Source of the DNA: Coptodactyla brooksi
Taxonomy: Eukaryota > Arthropoda > Insecta > Coleoptera > Scarabaeidae
Direction of reading: 5' to 3'
NCBI GenBank assembly: GCA_033557675.1
Contig: JAWQRM010000436.1
Span: 1-22,686, forward strand
DNA length: 22,686 bases
Part shown: in pieces, positions 8,678-19,150 of the stretch
Position numbering within the stretch: position 1 is the stretch's first letter
Layout: each line of letters starts with the position of its first letter
The notes under the pieces: model-generated
Seen by the model: only the letters and a program-made list of their open reading frames with translations
What the model was told of the DNA's origin: nothing
Database searches by the model: none
Program-made: the position numbers and the translations under genes

Positions 8678-9480
8678 GTAGGTCCTCGAGGTGTTCAAAC
8701 ATCTTTTGTTACGTAGGAAATTTGAGAAGGTTTTAATTCAGTGAGGTATCCGTAGACCGTTCGACGGACACAGAGTAATCGTATATGACAGTGATTTAGG
8801 TATGAACGGGCTAATATTTCTCGAGTATTAAAAATCTACTTTGCCGTTGATTCCTTGAAGTTGCCAGAAGCGGATTTAAGCAAACAATTAAAGTATTAGT
8901 GCAAATTCGGTCTCCCGTTTTATTTTCCTCTCGACGTGTACGTTTTCAATTTACTTCCGTGGCACACGGGAAACTGAACTTCGTCACGAATAGGTCGGTG
9001 CTATTTCGCGTGGACGGACCCTTTTTGCTTTTAAAGTGCCGTCCGGTAACGAACGCTGTCTTTCAGCATTTCCGCTGGTCAATCGCCGATTGTCTCGTCG
9101 TATTTTCTTGCCTAGCACGGCCTGTAGAGGGCGCGCGGGCGGGAACCGTTGTCCCGAAAACCCTAGAGACAACCCTGAAGCCCCGAAGTAACCATAACGA
9201 CTGATGAGACTCGACGCGTACCTACCGGAACATCGGTGGAGGAAATAAAATTAATTTAACTAATCCGCCGTAAGAGGGGGCAGCTTGCCTTTGGCGTTGA
9301 AAATTTTACGTGCGCATTAAGCACGCAGTTCTATTATTGCTAGGCAGATTAAGATGCTAACGCGTTAATGCGTCGTCGTGTTAATCGTAAAGGTATTAAT
9401 AAAATTAACTCGTTCTGGTTACTTAAGCAACAAATAAACTTTGCACGCGTGTGCAGTTTATTTTAAGGTTGAGTATCTAT
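8678..9480. other. CpG-rich noncoding block after the exon
   Basis: GC- and CpG-rich, with no recognised coding region. The open frame 8899-9204 (+) has arginine- and valine-rich composition typical of chance frames in GC-rich DNA. The 9290-9420 part carries several TTAAT motifs and ACGCGTTAATGCGT, compatible with regulatory DNA, but this is only suggestive. Confidence 0.4.
9432..9463. repeat. Palindrome with ACGCGT core
   Basis: AAATAAACT and AGTTTATTT flank GCAC-GCGT-GTGC, giving a 13-bp stem with a two-base bulge (TT) on the left arm and a 4-base loop. It sits in the CpG-rich block. It may be a dimeric protein-binding site or a hairpin. Confidence 0.7.
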
Positions 9481-12060
9481 TTTTAATATCCATTTGTAAT
9501 ATGATGTGATACAAATGGGATTTGAACGATTGTAAAATTTCAAGCTCAGATTTTTCATTCGAACGACTAATTAAGAGAGTTTCGTTTCGAGAAAGGCATT
9601 CGAACTGGACGTATTGTTTCATTATTTAAAATCAAAAATATAATATTAGATATTGCGTCAGAAATCGAAAAATGCAAAAAGAAAAACGACGGTAAATAAG
9701 TTCAGAGAGAAAAATACAACAATGTGACAATATTTTGACGACCAATAAAATCTCTAAAACAGCACGTTATATCCAGCTGAGAAAACAGTTCAAAGGCGAT
9801 ACTCAAACCTGCCACGAGCGGCTTTTTATCTTTGTGTCCATAAAATACGCTAAAAGACGGGAGATAACGTCTCGCGTTAGTATTAGGGTGCGATCAAAAT
9901 TTATCGCTTACAAAATATGTGCCTAATAACTCGGCTGTAAATTTTTTACTATCGCAAGTTTACGGCATCTTTTTTTTCTTTCCCCACAAATTTGTACGTA
10001 TACGGAATTCGAAAATAGGGTTTTAACGAGCCGCCCTTTTGTGGATCCTAACGACTTGGCAAAAATAACGAGCCATATTCCTACCCCGCTTATTTGGATA
10101 CGTTATATCTTATATACAATGTCCGAGATATTTCTAACAATGCATTGAAAGGCATCGAACCCTCGTACGTATGATTATAATAGAGGATTTTTGAGCAAAG
10201 TACGGCGAAATAGGGGGAAAATGGGAAGGTCATTTGATGTCCTAAATCCGGTCCTAATAACGTGGAGGGCAGGCCCGTCGTAATTAGGGTGCTCCTAATA
10301 CACTTACCGGTCACAAACCTGTCGAAATCATAAATGACCTTTAGAACTTCATTATTTTGATGACGGGAGTTTCTGGTGCGAGGCGGATTATTTAATTTCC
10401 CGCGGCACGTGTATCGAAGCCGCCAGTCGTCCTATTTTAAATCTCTCTATACACAGAACAGGATTTACTCTTATCCAAGTTTTATAATGCCGTCTTTATG
10501 TAGTCTTTGATAATAGTGAAAGCAGAAATATGTTGACAAAAAAGGTGAACGAATAATGATCAATTTCGAATTCGGTTTATTCTGATTTTCATAGCTACTA
10601 TTGTACGTTGCAGCGAATATATACCAATAGAAATTTTCCCAAATAGATGGCTTTGGTAATTTTTTGAATGATTTTCAACAATGAAATGATTGATTTGTTT
10701 GATGCATTGCTTAAAGCGTTTTCTTTTATAGATGAAGTACTCTTAAAAACAGATCTTTGATTTTCACGAGATCTTCGTTTAACATCAAAGAATTTTCGAT
10801 ATTTCTCAACATACTGCTTACTGTCTTTCTCTCTATCTCACTCTCTCTGTGTCTCTCATTCTTCTTTTTTTTACATTAATTCTTGTTCTTCAGATTTCTT
10901 TATTTTCGATCAGGTACACAGGGGCCAATCTTTTTGACGACGACAGTAGGAATTTTTAGTGCGATCCTAGATTAAAAAGTGTTTGTAACGTGCGTTCGGA
11001 TGCTAGGGGCCCGGAGAAAACACTTTTTATTCCGCTCGTACGATCTTTCATCTGATGAATAATTAGAGTACGCTAAAAGCTTTCGCTAAATCCGTTTATT
11101 GACATCATGAAATATTAATTCAATGAGTGGACAGTGGGCATTTCGCTCCTAATCGTACCTCCTCCCTTTCGGGCGTCGCGTCGAGAGAGAGTTTTCGAGT
11201 CCAGCCGGTCGGATCTGTTCCGGAGAAAATCGCCAGGGGGGTCTTCGTCCACCCCGTAATTTACAACGAGATTGTGGACTATTAACTGACCCGCCGAAAC
11301 TTCCCTATAATTACGACGGAACTGCGGAATTATAAAAAACAACCCGTCGTCCAACCTGAGCTGCGTAAACTGGATGGGGAAGTTTCTTACATCATCGCCA
11401 GACGGCCCCGCAAATAAGTGTCCCTAACAAGTGGGTCCTTACGGGCGAAGGGTGAGAGACAAGTTAGATTGTGTGCCCGTGACGTTTTAGGCCGAAATCA
11501 CTAATTGCGAACGTTGGCGTAGACACCTTCGCCCCTGTTCCCGAAATCTTCCCAGTTTCTGTCGACTTGTTGGCACCTCTTTAAGCGAAATGAGGAAGCC
11601 CCCCATTAGCTTAACATCTACGTTAACACTAAAACCGTTTTAACTCTACACTCAAGGTCTTTATAGTTAAGTTCGACGCCCTATTCTAAAGACGGTGACG
11701 TATAGAGGAGTCTGAAAGGGGAAAACTAAATCACAATTAGTTACTTTATCTCAGATTTAGATAACGTTGTACTTTGAAGTGCTTAGCAGCGATATAAGTA
11801 GTCTCGAACTGCTTCGAGCAAAGTCGCCATTAGCGAGGGATTTTAGTAGGAAATAACGAGAAAACTCGATATTTGGGTCGCCGTCGAATTAATGATTTCC
11901 CGTTTTATTGGAATTAATGAATCTATATCGCGAATAATCGAGAATAAATTGGAATTTCGAAGAAAGTGGGGTCGGAAAAGAAATCTAAAGCGGATCGTGC
12001 ATCTCACTTAGCTTAAATGGGAAAAACAGACCCCTAATGGAAACGAAACCTGACATCTGC
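9481..12060. other. Long CpG-rich noncoding block
   Basis: From about 9800 the DNA is again rich in CpG, with no mobile-element coding. Frames at 9735-9926 (+), 10090-10314 (-) and 11115-11354 (-) have no recognisable domains. A CT-rich simple repeat lies at about 10820-10865. The DNA is probably unique intron or regulatory sequence. Confidence 0.4.
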
Positions 12061-12727
12061 TTCAGTGACAATTAATGAAACGAAACTAATTTCCAATTAT
12101 TGAAATAATTTATTTCAGTCATTTAAGATTAAACCTTAACAAATTTTAATACGACAAACAAATTTTAACAATGCATTCGTAGATAGCACAGAGACTCGAT
12201 AACGCGTACTAATTACAAACAATCTATATAAATAAAATATTACTTTCTCATAAACAAGTCCGCTACTTTTGTTTGCCTAAAAGTTTAGGTTTCAGTTTTT
12301 AAAGCAACAACACCTCCGACAAGAAACATCTGCCCCCTACGTGTTTATCTGCGATGAATGCTTTGTATTATATGAACATTTCGCCTTGATCCTGGTTGAT
12401 TACTTTAATACATACAGATATCTGTACATTGAATGCAGAAAATTTAAATACAGGCAGTTTAAAAGAATCCTGCGAGTTTGATATAAGTCTCAAAATGTTA
12501 TTTACCTCCAGAGCACACCGATTCCGCCCGATTTCAATTTTTACTGTACAATGGAATTGTTAAGATTATTTTAAATCAATAAATACGTCGACTGGTTTCA
12601 GCTTATCGTCATTTTTAAGACTAGTGTAGGTTTTGTCTTATACGCGGTGAATCGCTGCTTTATTGTAGGTGTGTAATTGGCTAGAGTATAGGATAGAAAC
12701 TGATATTTATCTGATATTTTTCACATG
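12061..12727. other. AT-rich noncoding stretch
   Basis: GC content falls again near 12060. No coding similarity was seen until the Penelope-like 3' fragment begins near 12728. Confidence 0.4.
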
Positions 12728-13540
12728 CGAGAAGGAGGAAAATAACAGTATAAACTATTTGGATGTCGCAATTGTCAAGAGAGAATACAAATTAAAATAC
12801 AAGATTACATAACGATAAAATACAGATAACCGACACCAACAGATGACATAACTCATTACACTTCAGCGTACCCCGAGCAGTAGAAGGAAACGACATTTAG
12901 AAGTGTACTTCACAGACTTGAAACAATTTCATTGCAGAAAGAGGATTACAAAGAATAACTAGACACAGCATTACAAATAGCAAATAAAAATAGAAAATTA
13001 ATAATTAAAATGCACGGAAACATCAAGAACAAATAAAGATAGTCGGTGGTTACCACTTAACGAAAAGAGGAAATGTACTGTTAGAGCAGCAAATTTCCTG
13101 GTTTGATTATGTGGTAACCATTGACTATTATAGCTACAAAACCAACGATTCCAAATCCACGATCTATCAAGAACAAAAAAGAGAAACATCCAAACAAGAA
13201 ACGATATAGTAATCAACATACACTCCATAATAAAAATGTCCAAAAAACACGAAATCAATATTACATTCCGTACTGCGAAAAACATAAAGAACACAACATC
13301 CTATATAAAAAAACACACATGATTCCAATTACTCAGAGCATCTCCACAAATACTCCCACATACCTGAAAATATACAGCAGAATATAAAAATCACAAAAAT
13401 CTTAGACAAAAACAAAACACTCAATATTCACGAAAACCTAGAACTACTCAGAGAAACCCTAAAAGATCCCGCAATAAATATCCAGGTAAATATCAATTCC
13501 CATCCTGTACTCCAGCCAATTAAACTTAAAACAATGCAAT
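12728..13540 (+). pseudogene. Penelope-like reverse transcriptase, 3' fragment
   Basis: The + strand shows the C-terminal part of a Penelope-like element. Blocks in order are EKEENNSINYLDVAIVKREY, then LKYK, PTPTDDITHYTSAYPEQ, KETTFRSVLHRLETISLQKE, then DYKE and LDTALQIANKN, which form the reverse transcriptase end and thumb. After a degraded stretch comes HIPENIQQNIKITKILDKNK, then TLNIHENLELLRETLKD (about 13362-13475). This resembles the tail of the GIY-YIG nuclease domain that ends these proteins. Stops and shifts are frequent. It lies in the same orientation as the 5' fragment at 5553-6042, with the central reverse transcriptase part absent from both. The nuclease assignment is less secure than the reverse transcriptase one. 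Confidence 0.65.
13041..13126. repeat. Inverted repeat inside Penelope fragment
   Basis: AGTCGGTGGTTACCAC at 13041-13056 and GTGGTAACCATTGACT at 13111-13126 are reverse complements at 14 of 16 positions, with a 54-base spacer. The repeat lies where the coding similarity of the Penelope fragment is lost, so the segment may be a small insertion. Confidence 0.55.
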
Positions 13541-14130
13541 AATCCTCCATATAACAGCTTAAAACAACGGTAACTTATTTAGTTTAAACTTATCCGTGTA
13601 TCACCCAAGCTATGATCTAATTGTCAAAACATATATTTATTGGTACGTTCGAGGGTTTAAAAAATGTTTAAACAGGTGCGATTAGTAGAACATCATGTTT
13701 ATACGTGCGCAATGAATAACCACCAGCATCAATTTGAATCGCACCCCTTGTGTGCTCGTATGGGGTGTATGGGGGGTGCGTTCAGGCCCACCGGAGGGCC
13801 TAAACGCGTCCCCCTCTAAATTATTACGGCGATCAAACGGGCGTTTACTCGCGTATTTTATTCCGGCGTTAATTGTGGGCATTTTGAATTTTGCTTCGGC
13901 CTAGGGCCGGAAACAAATCGTCCCGTAATATTTCGGCGGTAAATTAACCCCCAGACGTGAGGGGGGCGCCGATGATCTACTGGACCGCTTCGACGCACTT
14001 AATGGAAAATTTTGCCCGAATTTATTGTCGCTTACGTGTCGGGCGCATTAGCAGAATTGAAAAACAAAAAATCAAACCGAGGGGAAGCGATAATTTAATA
14101 GCTGGGGTTTGTTGCGAACAAGCTAGAAAA
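13541..14130. other. Noncoding; CpG-rich from about 13690
   Basis: After the Penelope fragment the DNA becomes CpG- and GC-rich at about 13690-14130, with runs of G and C and no mobile-element coding. A frame at 13682-13882 (-) has no recognisable domain. It looks like the same type of old unique DNA as 6160-12060. Confidence 0.4.
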
Positions 14131-14916
14131 TGAGCGATAATTAATATATAAATAATAATATTTTTATGTTATAATAGAGAATTATTGATACTATACAATA
14201 TATATTTTATAATTTATATAATGTAGTTTTCGGTTCTTATACATTATGTTCCACTTTGATTGTACTCCAAAGTATGATGCATTACTGCATCATAAAATAA
14301 ATATTGGATTTATTCTATATCATCATTTTGTTATTGGGCTTTCCGTTAATAAAATCTTTATGTTTACTTTTAACTAAGAGTTATATTATTTGTTATTGTA
14401 ATGTTCGATAAGAGGAATGCTGTTTATTGGAATGTTATGTACCGGAACGTTATCTTTATCTTTTGGGCAACTTGTCTATTCATTCCTTTTTTCAGTATTC
14501 TTATTTCCTCCAATGTTACTCTTGACTTTATCTTTGTACTCAGTATGCAAGATACTGCCGTAGATTAAGATTGGTATACATATTGTTTACAAATTCTGAT
14601 TTTTATTTTTTTATTTACACTAAAGTAGAGTGATATTGTCAATATGTGTGTGTGTATATGTAATTTACAATATTTCAGCATGGAACAAAGATATTTATAC
14701 CCTTTATAGTATTAACTTCAAATAAGATATCTTCGTAGGATTATAGATTGGGTCATAAATAGTTTGTACGAAACCTGTTGAGTCAAAATTCCTAGAAGAC
14801 TGTAACGTCACTTTCTTGAAATCAATCAAATTGAACCATGACATCGACAGTACATCGCAAGCTGATTATTAATTTCACCTTATTAATGTAGCTTCTCTTA
14901 ACCTAATTCCCGGTCG
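14131..14916. other. AT-rich noncoding stretch
   Basis: Strongly AT-rich, with a short TG repeat near 14645. No gene or RNA was seen. The part just before 14917 may be the untranslated 5' end of the DDE element that follows, but its terminal repeat was not identified. Confidence 0.4.
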
Positions 14917-15475
14917 AAGGATATTGTGCTTAACGTGTATAACTATTTCAAGATAATTTTTCTACATGAAAATAAAACATAATTAAAAAACCGTGTCGCG
15001 ACTGATGCAGGAGTATCTTTAGCTACTGCAGAGCGGATCTTAAGTGCAGGTGTCGATTTCGAAGCTGTAAACAATGGTGATAGTGAAGTAATATTCAGTT
15101 CTTCCAGAAAAGACAAGAGAATATGCGCAAAAACCAATACATCGGATGGGGAAAAAATTGATATTAAAAACGCGATTTATAATTTTCAGAAAACCGAAGA
15201 ATGCCGTGTTGCTCTGATACAGTTACAAGAAAAATGAAGTACCTACGGAATGCGACTTTTCGGAAAAACGCATATCCCCGCATACAATTATTAAAAGCTT
15301 GGATTGGAGTGGAGAAAAACTAAGGACACTTAGCGGTTGCTAATATAGAAGAAAGATATTCGCGTTTGAAGGTTGAACTTTAATATTATAGAAGCGAAAT
15401 TGTCTTTTTAGACAAAACTTACATACACGCTGGTCATACTATTCCTAGTTCCAACAGTTGGACAGATTAATCACT
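14917..15475 (+). pseudogene. DDE transposase, N-terminal half
   Basis: A single frame from 14917 to a TGA at 15235-15237 (107 codons, one internal TAA) reads KDIVLNVYNYFK, then NRVATDAGVSLATAERILSA (helix-turn-helix), VDFE, SEVIFSSSRKDKR, and DIKNAIYNFQKTEECRV. After a gap come EWRKTKDT, RLLI and KKDIRV, a shift, then FLDKTYIHAGHTIPSSNSWT with the first catalytic Asp (about 15409-15465). In the family this block usually reads LDETYIHAGHT, so the Glu after the catalytic Asp is Lys here. It belongs to an insect IS630/Tc1-related DDE_3 group with a VSLATVERIL-type helix-turn-helix. Later catalytic residues are absent. A C-terminal piece of the same group lies at 17690-17969 on the same strand. 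The - strand frame 14943-15137 is its shadow. Confidence 0.8.
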
Positions 15476-16010
15476 TGTTACCACTTCACTAAAACAATAA
15501 TAAATTGCTTGATGCGCATTTCGTCGACAAAATCGACATTGTCAAGAGCCGCCAGGAAATAAGGATTTTTTGAAAGTTTTTGAAAAGAAAACTCTGTTTT
15601 TAAATTAAACAAATTTTTATTTTTTTAAAATTTGTTTTCAAATTAAAAAAATAAAAACAAAATTCAAACATTAAAAAAAATTGTTTTTAACTTGAGAAAC
15701 AGTTTTGAAAATGCCTTTTCGGGAATTGCTCTCAAATATAAAATAAATTAAAAAAAAATTTGGAAAATTTTTTTTTAATTTATTTGAAAAATTGTCACCA
15801 GTTTTCAGGCCACATTTCAGGCCAGTCTCAATTTTTCTAAATACCATACTTTTGGTTTAATGGCTTCTGTTCCGTTCATTTGATTGACCCTCGCTCGGAC
15901 GGCGTTCTTCACACAAAAACAAAATTTGAAAACATTTTTTGAATCTAATTTTTTTTTAACAATTAGTTAATTTTCTAGAATTTCTTCAGACTGAAAGTAG
16001 CACGATACTA
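15476..16010. repeat. AT-rich low-complexity stretch with fold-back
   Basis: Poly-A/T-rich sequence. TTTTTATTTTTTTAA (15614-15628) and TTAAAAAAATAAAAA (15643-15657) are a perfect 15-base inverted repeat. TTTCAGGCCA occurs twice near 15802-15823. No coding is seen. Confidence 0.5.
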
Positions 16011-16019
16011 CATTGTAGT

Positions 16020-16215
16020 GGGGCATATAGTCAGGTTAAAGAAAGGCCGACGAAGTATGAAGAAGAAGTAGACTGTCACGCAAATGGCCCCAAATGGAAC
16101 CTGCAGAGAATATGCTGGGAAACTGGAAGAGAGCAACGTATAAGTAATATAACGAAGAATGGAGCAGAATGTGAACAAAGCCGTGGGTCACGTCTACTTA
16201 TACAGCGTGACAGTT
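16020..16215 (+). pseudogene. Possible LINE reverse transcriptase tail
   Basis: Short translated pieces resemble the C-terminal end of insect non-LTR retrotransposon proteins, where a GHIVRL motif and an arginine-rich linker precede a GNWKRAA...W motif. Visible here are GHIVRLKKGRRSMKKK, then MLGNWKRATY, then NEEWSRM. They are in different frames with stops between them. The match is short and the call is tentative. It lies in the interval between the two halves of the DDE transposase. Confidence 0.35.
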
Positions 16216-16386
16216 ATAATTATTGTCATGGAATTGTCCATGTAGTTACAATACATTACATCAATTGCTTTACCGGATATGCTCAATAATTTTGATTTTA
16301 AAGACCATTTAATAATTATACATACATCAAATCAAATTTGAGTATTACGTAACGTTTTTGTTCAGCCAAATTATTTAAGTATTTAT

Positions 16387-16402
16387 TATTAACCCCTTGC
16401 CG
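16387..16402. repeat. TTAACCCCTTG motif, copy 1
   Basis: TTAACCCCTTGCCGTAC starts with TTAA followed by CCC, the layout of piggyBac-type ends (TTAA target plus CCCTTTG-like terminus). A similar motif occurs at 21917-21931. No matching right end was found, so the assignment to a nonautonomous piggyBac-like element is only a suggestion. Confidence 0.3.
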
Positions 16403-16594
16403 TACTTTGATCAGTCTGACTCGTTTTTAGTATAAACTGAACACCTGTACATTCGAAAATAGTTTCAAATTGTGAAGAATTCAATGTGATTCTTATTTGA
16501 AACATTTCTTTCTAAAAAGAATAATAACAGTTCTAAAATAGTATATTGTATAATAAGTACGTGAAGCCAACATTTATACATGAATGTGATGTTT

Positions 16595-16615
16595 CATGTG
16601 ATGCAATATCACATG
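16595..16615. repeat. CATGTGAT palindrome
   Basis: CATGTGAT and ATCACATG form a perfect 8-bp stem around GCAAT. It is probably incidental. Confidence 0.4.
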
Positions 16616-16629
16616 ATTATATAAATGTC

Positions 16630-16868
16630 TTTATGCACGTGTTGCACGCCAAACTTTTAAGATTTAATATTTTTCGTTAATTCTGATAAGTATGCGAGTA
16701 TAACATTTCCAGAAAAGGATTGAAAATTCTTTTACTACGCCAGTTCATAAATTTATTGTACGTACTTTTATAAATTTCGTTTGACTTCTGTGGCAATAGA
16801 GAAGCACTAGTTGTTTTCGTTGCATACGTAATATCTGGTGGAGTACATATTTCTATATCGCAGTCCAT
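16630..16868 (-). pseudogene. Crypton-like tyrosine recombinase N-terminal fragment
   Basis: On the - strand an ATG at 16866-16868 opens 63 codons containing SASLLPQKSNEIYKSTYNKF, then MNWRSKR. After a frame change it continues FSGNVILAYLSELTKNIKS to a stop. The pattern LLP-KS--IY---Y--F--WR, then FS-NV-LAYLSEL, is that of the N-terminal SAM-like DNA-binding domain of tyrosine recombinases of the Crypton or KIAA1958-like type in insects. In that family the domain clamps DNA, while a C-terminal domain with Arg, His and Tyr cuts it. The catalytic domain is not visible here. The fragment lies inside the split DDE element. A frameshift makes it a pseudogene. Family call is from the motif pattern only. 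Confidence 0.55.
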
Positions 16869-17340
16869 AATTATTATTCAAACAAATAATAAATTGATAA
16901 CTGTACAAACTCAATAAATTAATTTGTAACGAACTTTTCCGAATGTTCTTGTTACAGTGTTCATAGGGTGTTTGTATCGGCATTTTGACAGTTCGTTACT
17001 ATGACAAGGATAGAAATTCCAAAGTACGCCCGCCTAATAAAGTTATTTCTGGTGCATAAAATTGATATCGGCCAATGTATTTCTTAAGGCGCTGATGTCT
17101 AAAGCAAATCCTATAAGGAATGCATTGTATTTCAGGCATCCGTGTTGAAAAACAAACTTGTTGCTGCAGTGATCAATGTGTGTAATAGTATAGTAGATAC
17201 GGTCGTAGAAAAAAAAATTCTGCATTCACACCTGTCTCGTTCTTCAAAAATAGGTAATACGGTACGATTTAGAACTGATGTATAATAATTAAAGTGGCCC
17301 TTAAATCTTATAAGGACTTCAAAAATGTAATAATATATAG
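16869..17340. other. Noncoding stretch, origin unclear
   Basis: Overlapping - strand frames at 17043-17225 and 17132-17350 have no recognisable domains. The stretch lies between the recombinase fragment and a dispersed repeat and is probably decayed mobile-element sequence. Confidence 0.35.
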
Positions 17341-17560
17341 GGCGTTCCATTTAAAAATCTGAAGTTGAATAACTTTTGAAATAAACCGAACAACCTGTAT
17401 ATTCGAAAATAGTTGCAAATTGTAAAGAATTTGATGTCACGCAACGTCTGTTTGAAATATCTTTTTCTAAAGATAGCTTAAGAACGAAAAACCCCCTTGC
17501 CCAATAGGACTTTATTTTTTTACAATAGTCCCTTATAACTCGAGATCCGTTGATTTTAAA

Positions 17561-17626
17561 CATGTACTATCCTTATAGTACTATCATGTACTATAACTAT
17601 CATGTACTATGTACAATGTACTATCC
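17561..17626. repeat. Short array of CATGTACTAT
   Basis: CATGTACTAT occurs at 17561, 17585 and 17601, with an AATGTACTATCC variant at 17616. The spacing is irregular (24, 16 and about 15 bases). It is a small degenerate tandem array. Confidence 0.75.
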
Positions 17627-17689
17627 TAATTCATCAAGATCTATCAAAATCTCGACATCGATTTTTTGCAAATGCAATACTTTCTCTTT

Positions 17690-17969
17690 ATACCTATCGG
17701 TGAGACAACGTAACAACGTGGCAAAAAATGTTTGATTTAAGTTAGACGCTGTGAAAACTTTGACAGAACAAGAATTTTCATCAGTTACTGTTCAACACTG
17801 GATGACGTGTTGCCAGTACGTCGTTAAAGTAGAAGATAGTTACTTGCAAAACGAGCCTCGAGATGATGTGGTAATAGAACCGTTAATTATCACAGATTCT
17901 GATAGCGAAACTCCTAGTAATGATGATTTCGAAAATTTCAATTCCAATCAGATTAGCGGCTGTGTTTAG
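17690..17969 (+). pseudogene. DDE transposase, C-terminal end
   Basis: The + strand reads VRQRNNVAKNV, a stop, then FKLDAVKTLTEQEFSSVTVQ, HWMTCCQYVVKVEDSY, and an acidic tail with EPLIITDSDSE, ending at a TAG (17967-17969). The order VA-N--FKL--V, then a helix with W--CC-HV-KVE--Y, then an acidic end with I-PIII and Ser/Asp, is typical of the C terminus of the same insect DDE_3 group as 14917-15475. No ATG is needed because it is the tail of a longer frame. The catalytic middle is missing. The two pieces do not overlap in protein coordinates and share strand and order, so they may be two ends of one element interrupted by 2.2 kb. Confidence 0.6.
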
Positions 17970-18029
17970 GCAATTTTAATACATTTTTCCTTTTATAATC
18001 CTTGTTTTTTTACCAACACGTTTATCATT

Positions 18030-18180
18030 GTATAACAACATTTACATGTACATTTACAATGTACATTATATCATTCACTTAATATCTCATAACTTAATTT
18101 CTCATAACAAACAAAATTCGGTGAAAGTCCGTTCATTAGTTTCGGAGATATTTCCAAAAAAAAGTACAACACATATTGTA
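18030..18180. repeat. Probable dispersed-repeat end
   Basis: It contains two nearby ATGTACATT-type palindromic phrases (18043-18070) and then AAATTCGGTGAAAGTCCGTT, followed by CATTAGTTTCGGAGATATTT. The latter resembles phrases common near the ends of insect interspersed repeats. It could be the 3' flank of the DDE element. Confidence 0.3.
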
Positions 18181-18480
18181 ATGCGGAAAATTTGAAGGCA
18201 CGCCACTGCTTCCGATTACCAAGTTCTGGTAAAGCATTGCGTTCCAAGAACCGTTTTTACTTGGCTATCTCCTTTCTCGCGATTTTGGCTCAACAAATAT
18301 CGTACGAACCCTATGACGTTTAGCAGATCTTTTGAAATATTCGTCTTGTCCATCCCATTCTAAATGTAACAATGGTCTGGACGTACGTTTGCATTTGCAT
18401 ACACGTAATATTACAAACCTAAACTGTTAAGATTACGACAGGGGCGTTATCTGTAGTTTATGTAATAATGTTTAGAGTAT
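18181..18480. other. Noncoding stretch
   Basis: Some - strand pieces look protein-like in composition but match no family I can name, and stops are frequent. It is possibly a decayed mobile element. Confidence 0.3.
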
Positions 18481-19150
18481 AGAAGCGGGATCCCCTTGTG
18501 GGGAAGCAATATCTACTGCTTATACGCCCACTTAAGATGTCTCCTGGTTCCCAATATATACCGTCGGAGCGCAATAACTAATAAAGGGACCGATGGGCCG
18601 AACTTTCTACTTTAATAACGGCTTCGGCGTTGTTCTACAAAGCGAAACACTTGTTATTGCGAAGGGCACCCTTCCGCTTGTAACCCAACTCTCTTATTCA
18701 TCCAAAAGGGTTGTAGTACATCTGCTAGCGTATTTTAACCTGAAATTTACATTTCAATTTGCATCCCCCGCGTTCGGCCAAACATAAAGTCGCGAATCAA
18801 TTTAATTGAGCCGTAGCGATCGATGCGTTTTCTCTTCCGAAAAATACTTCCCGAACAGAAAAATAAAGTTAGAGATTTTTTTGTTTAATTTTAATTTACG
18901 CGCCGCGTTGAGAAGTTGGGCGAAGTGGAGTTTTAAAACCCCGCCTCAGCGATTAAATGTTTAAATTAGATCTAATCTGATCTTCTGAGCTTGATTTACA
19001 TCCCTCAGTTCACTACCCTCGATCCTCCGGTAAATTAGTAATTAATTACTTTTTTCTCGGAACATCTTAAGTAACGGTTAAGAGGGGTTCTTGAAAACGT
19101 AAGAATCTCATTTTCCGTTACCTGCGTAGCAACGCGGGTTAGCGTAAAGA
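18481..19150. other. CpG-rich noncoding block
   Basis: The GC and CpG content is similar to 6160-12060, with no mobile-element coding. An open frame at 18593-18787 (+) has no recognisable domain. Confidence 0.4.

Larger units (their letters stand above)
16434..17475. repeat. Two direct repeats about 950 bases apart
   Basis: About 90 bases at 16434-16523 recur at 17382-17475. Shared blocks are CCTGTA, ATTCGAAAATAGTT, CAAATTGT, AAGAATT, TTTGAAA and TTCTAAA. Just left of the second copy is GGGCGTTCCATTTAAAAA, a phrase like those found at the ends of dispersed insect repeats. They look like two copies of a short interspersed element. Confidence 0.75.

Noticed and set aside
8899..9204. 101-codon frame (+) in CpG-rich DNA
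   Set aside because: GC-rich chance frame; no recognisable domain and overlapping frames on the other strand.
11115..11354. 79-codon frame (-) with charged composition
   Set aside because: No recognised motif; likely chance in CpG-rich DNA where TAA stops are rarer.
12998..13294. 98-codon hydrophobic frame (-) resembling transmembrane helices
   Set aside because: Antisense of the A-rich Penelope-like 3' fragment.
13730..13750. TTTGAATCGCACCCC, reminiscent of a tRNA T-arm
   Set aside because: No matching acceptor stem, anticodon arm or D-arm around it.
17043..17350. Two overlapping - strand frames of 60 and 72 codons
   Set aside because: No recognisable domain; considered as part of the recombinase element but no motif supports it.
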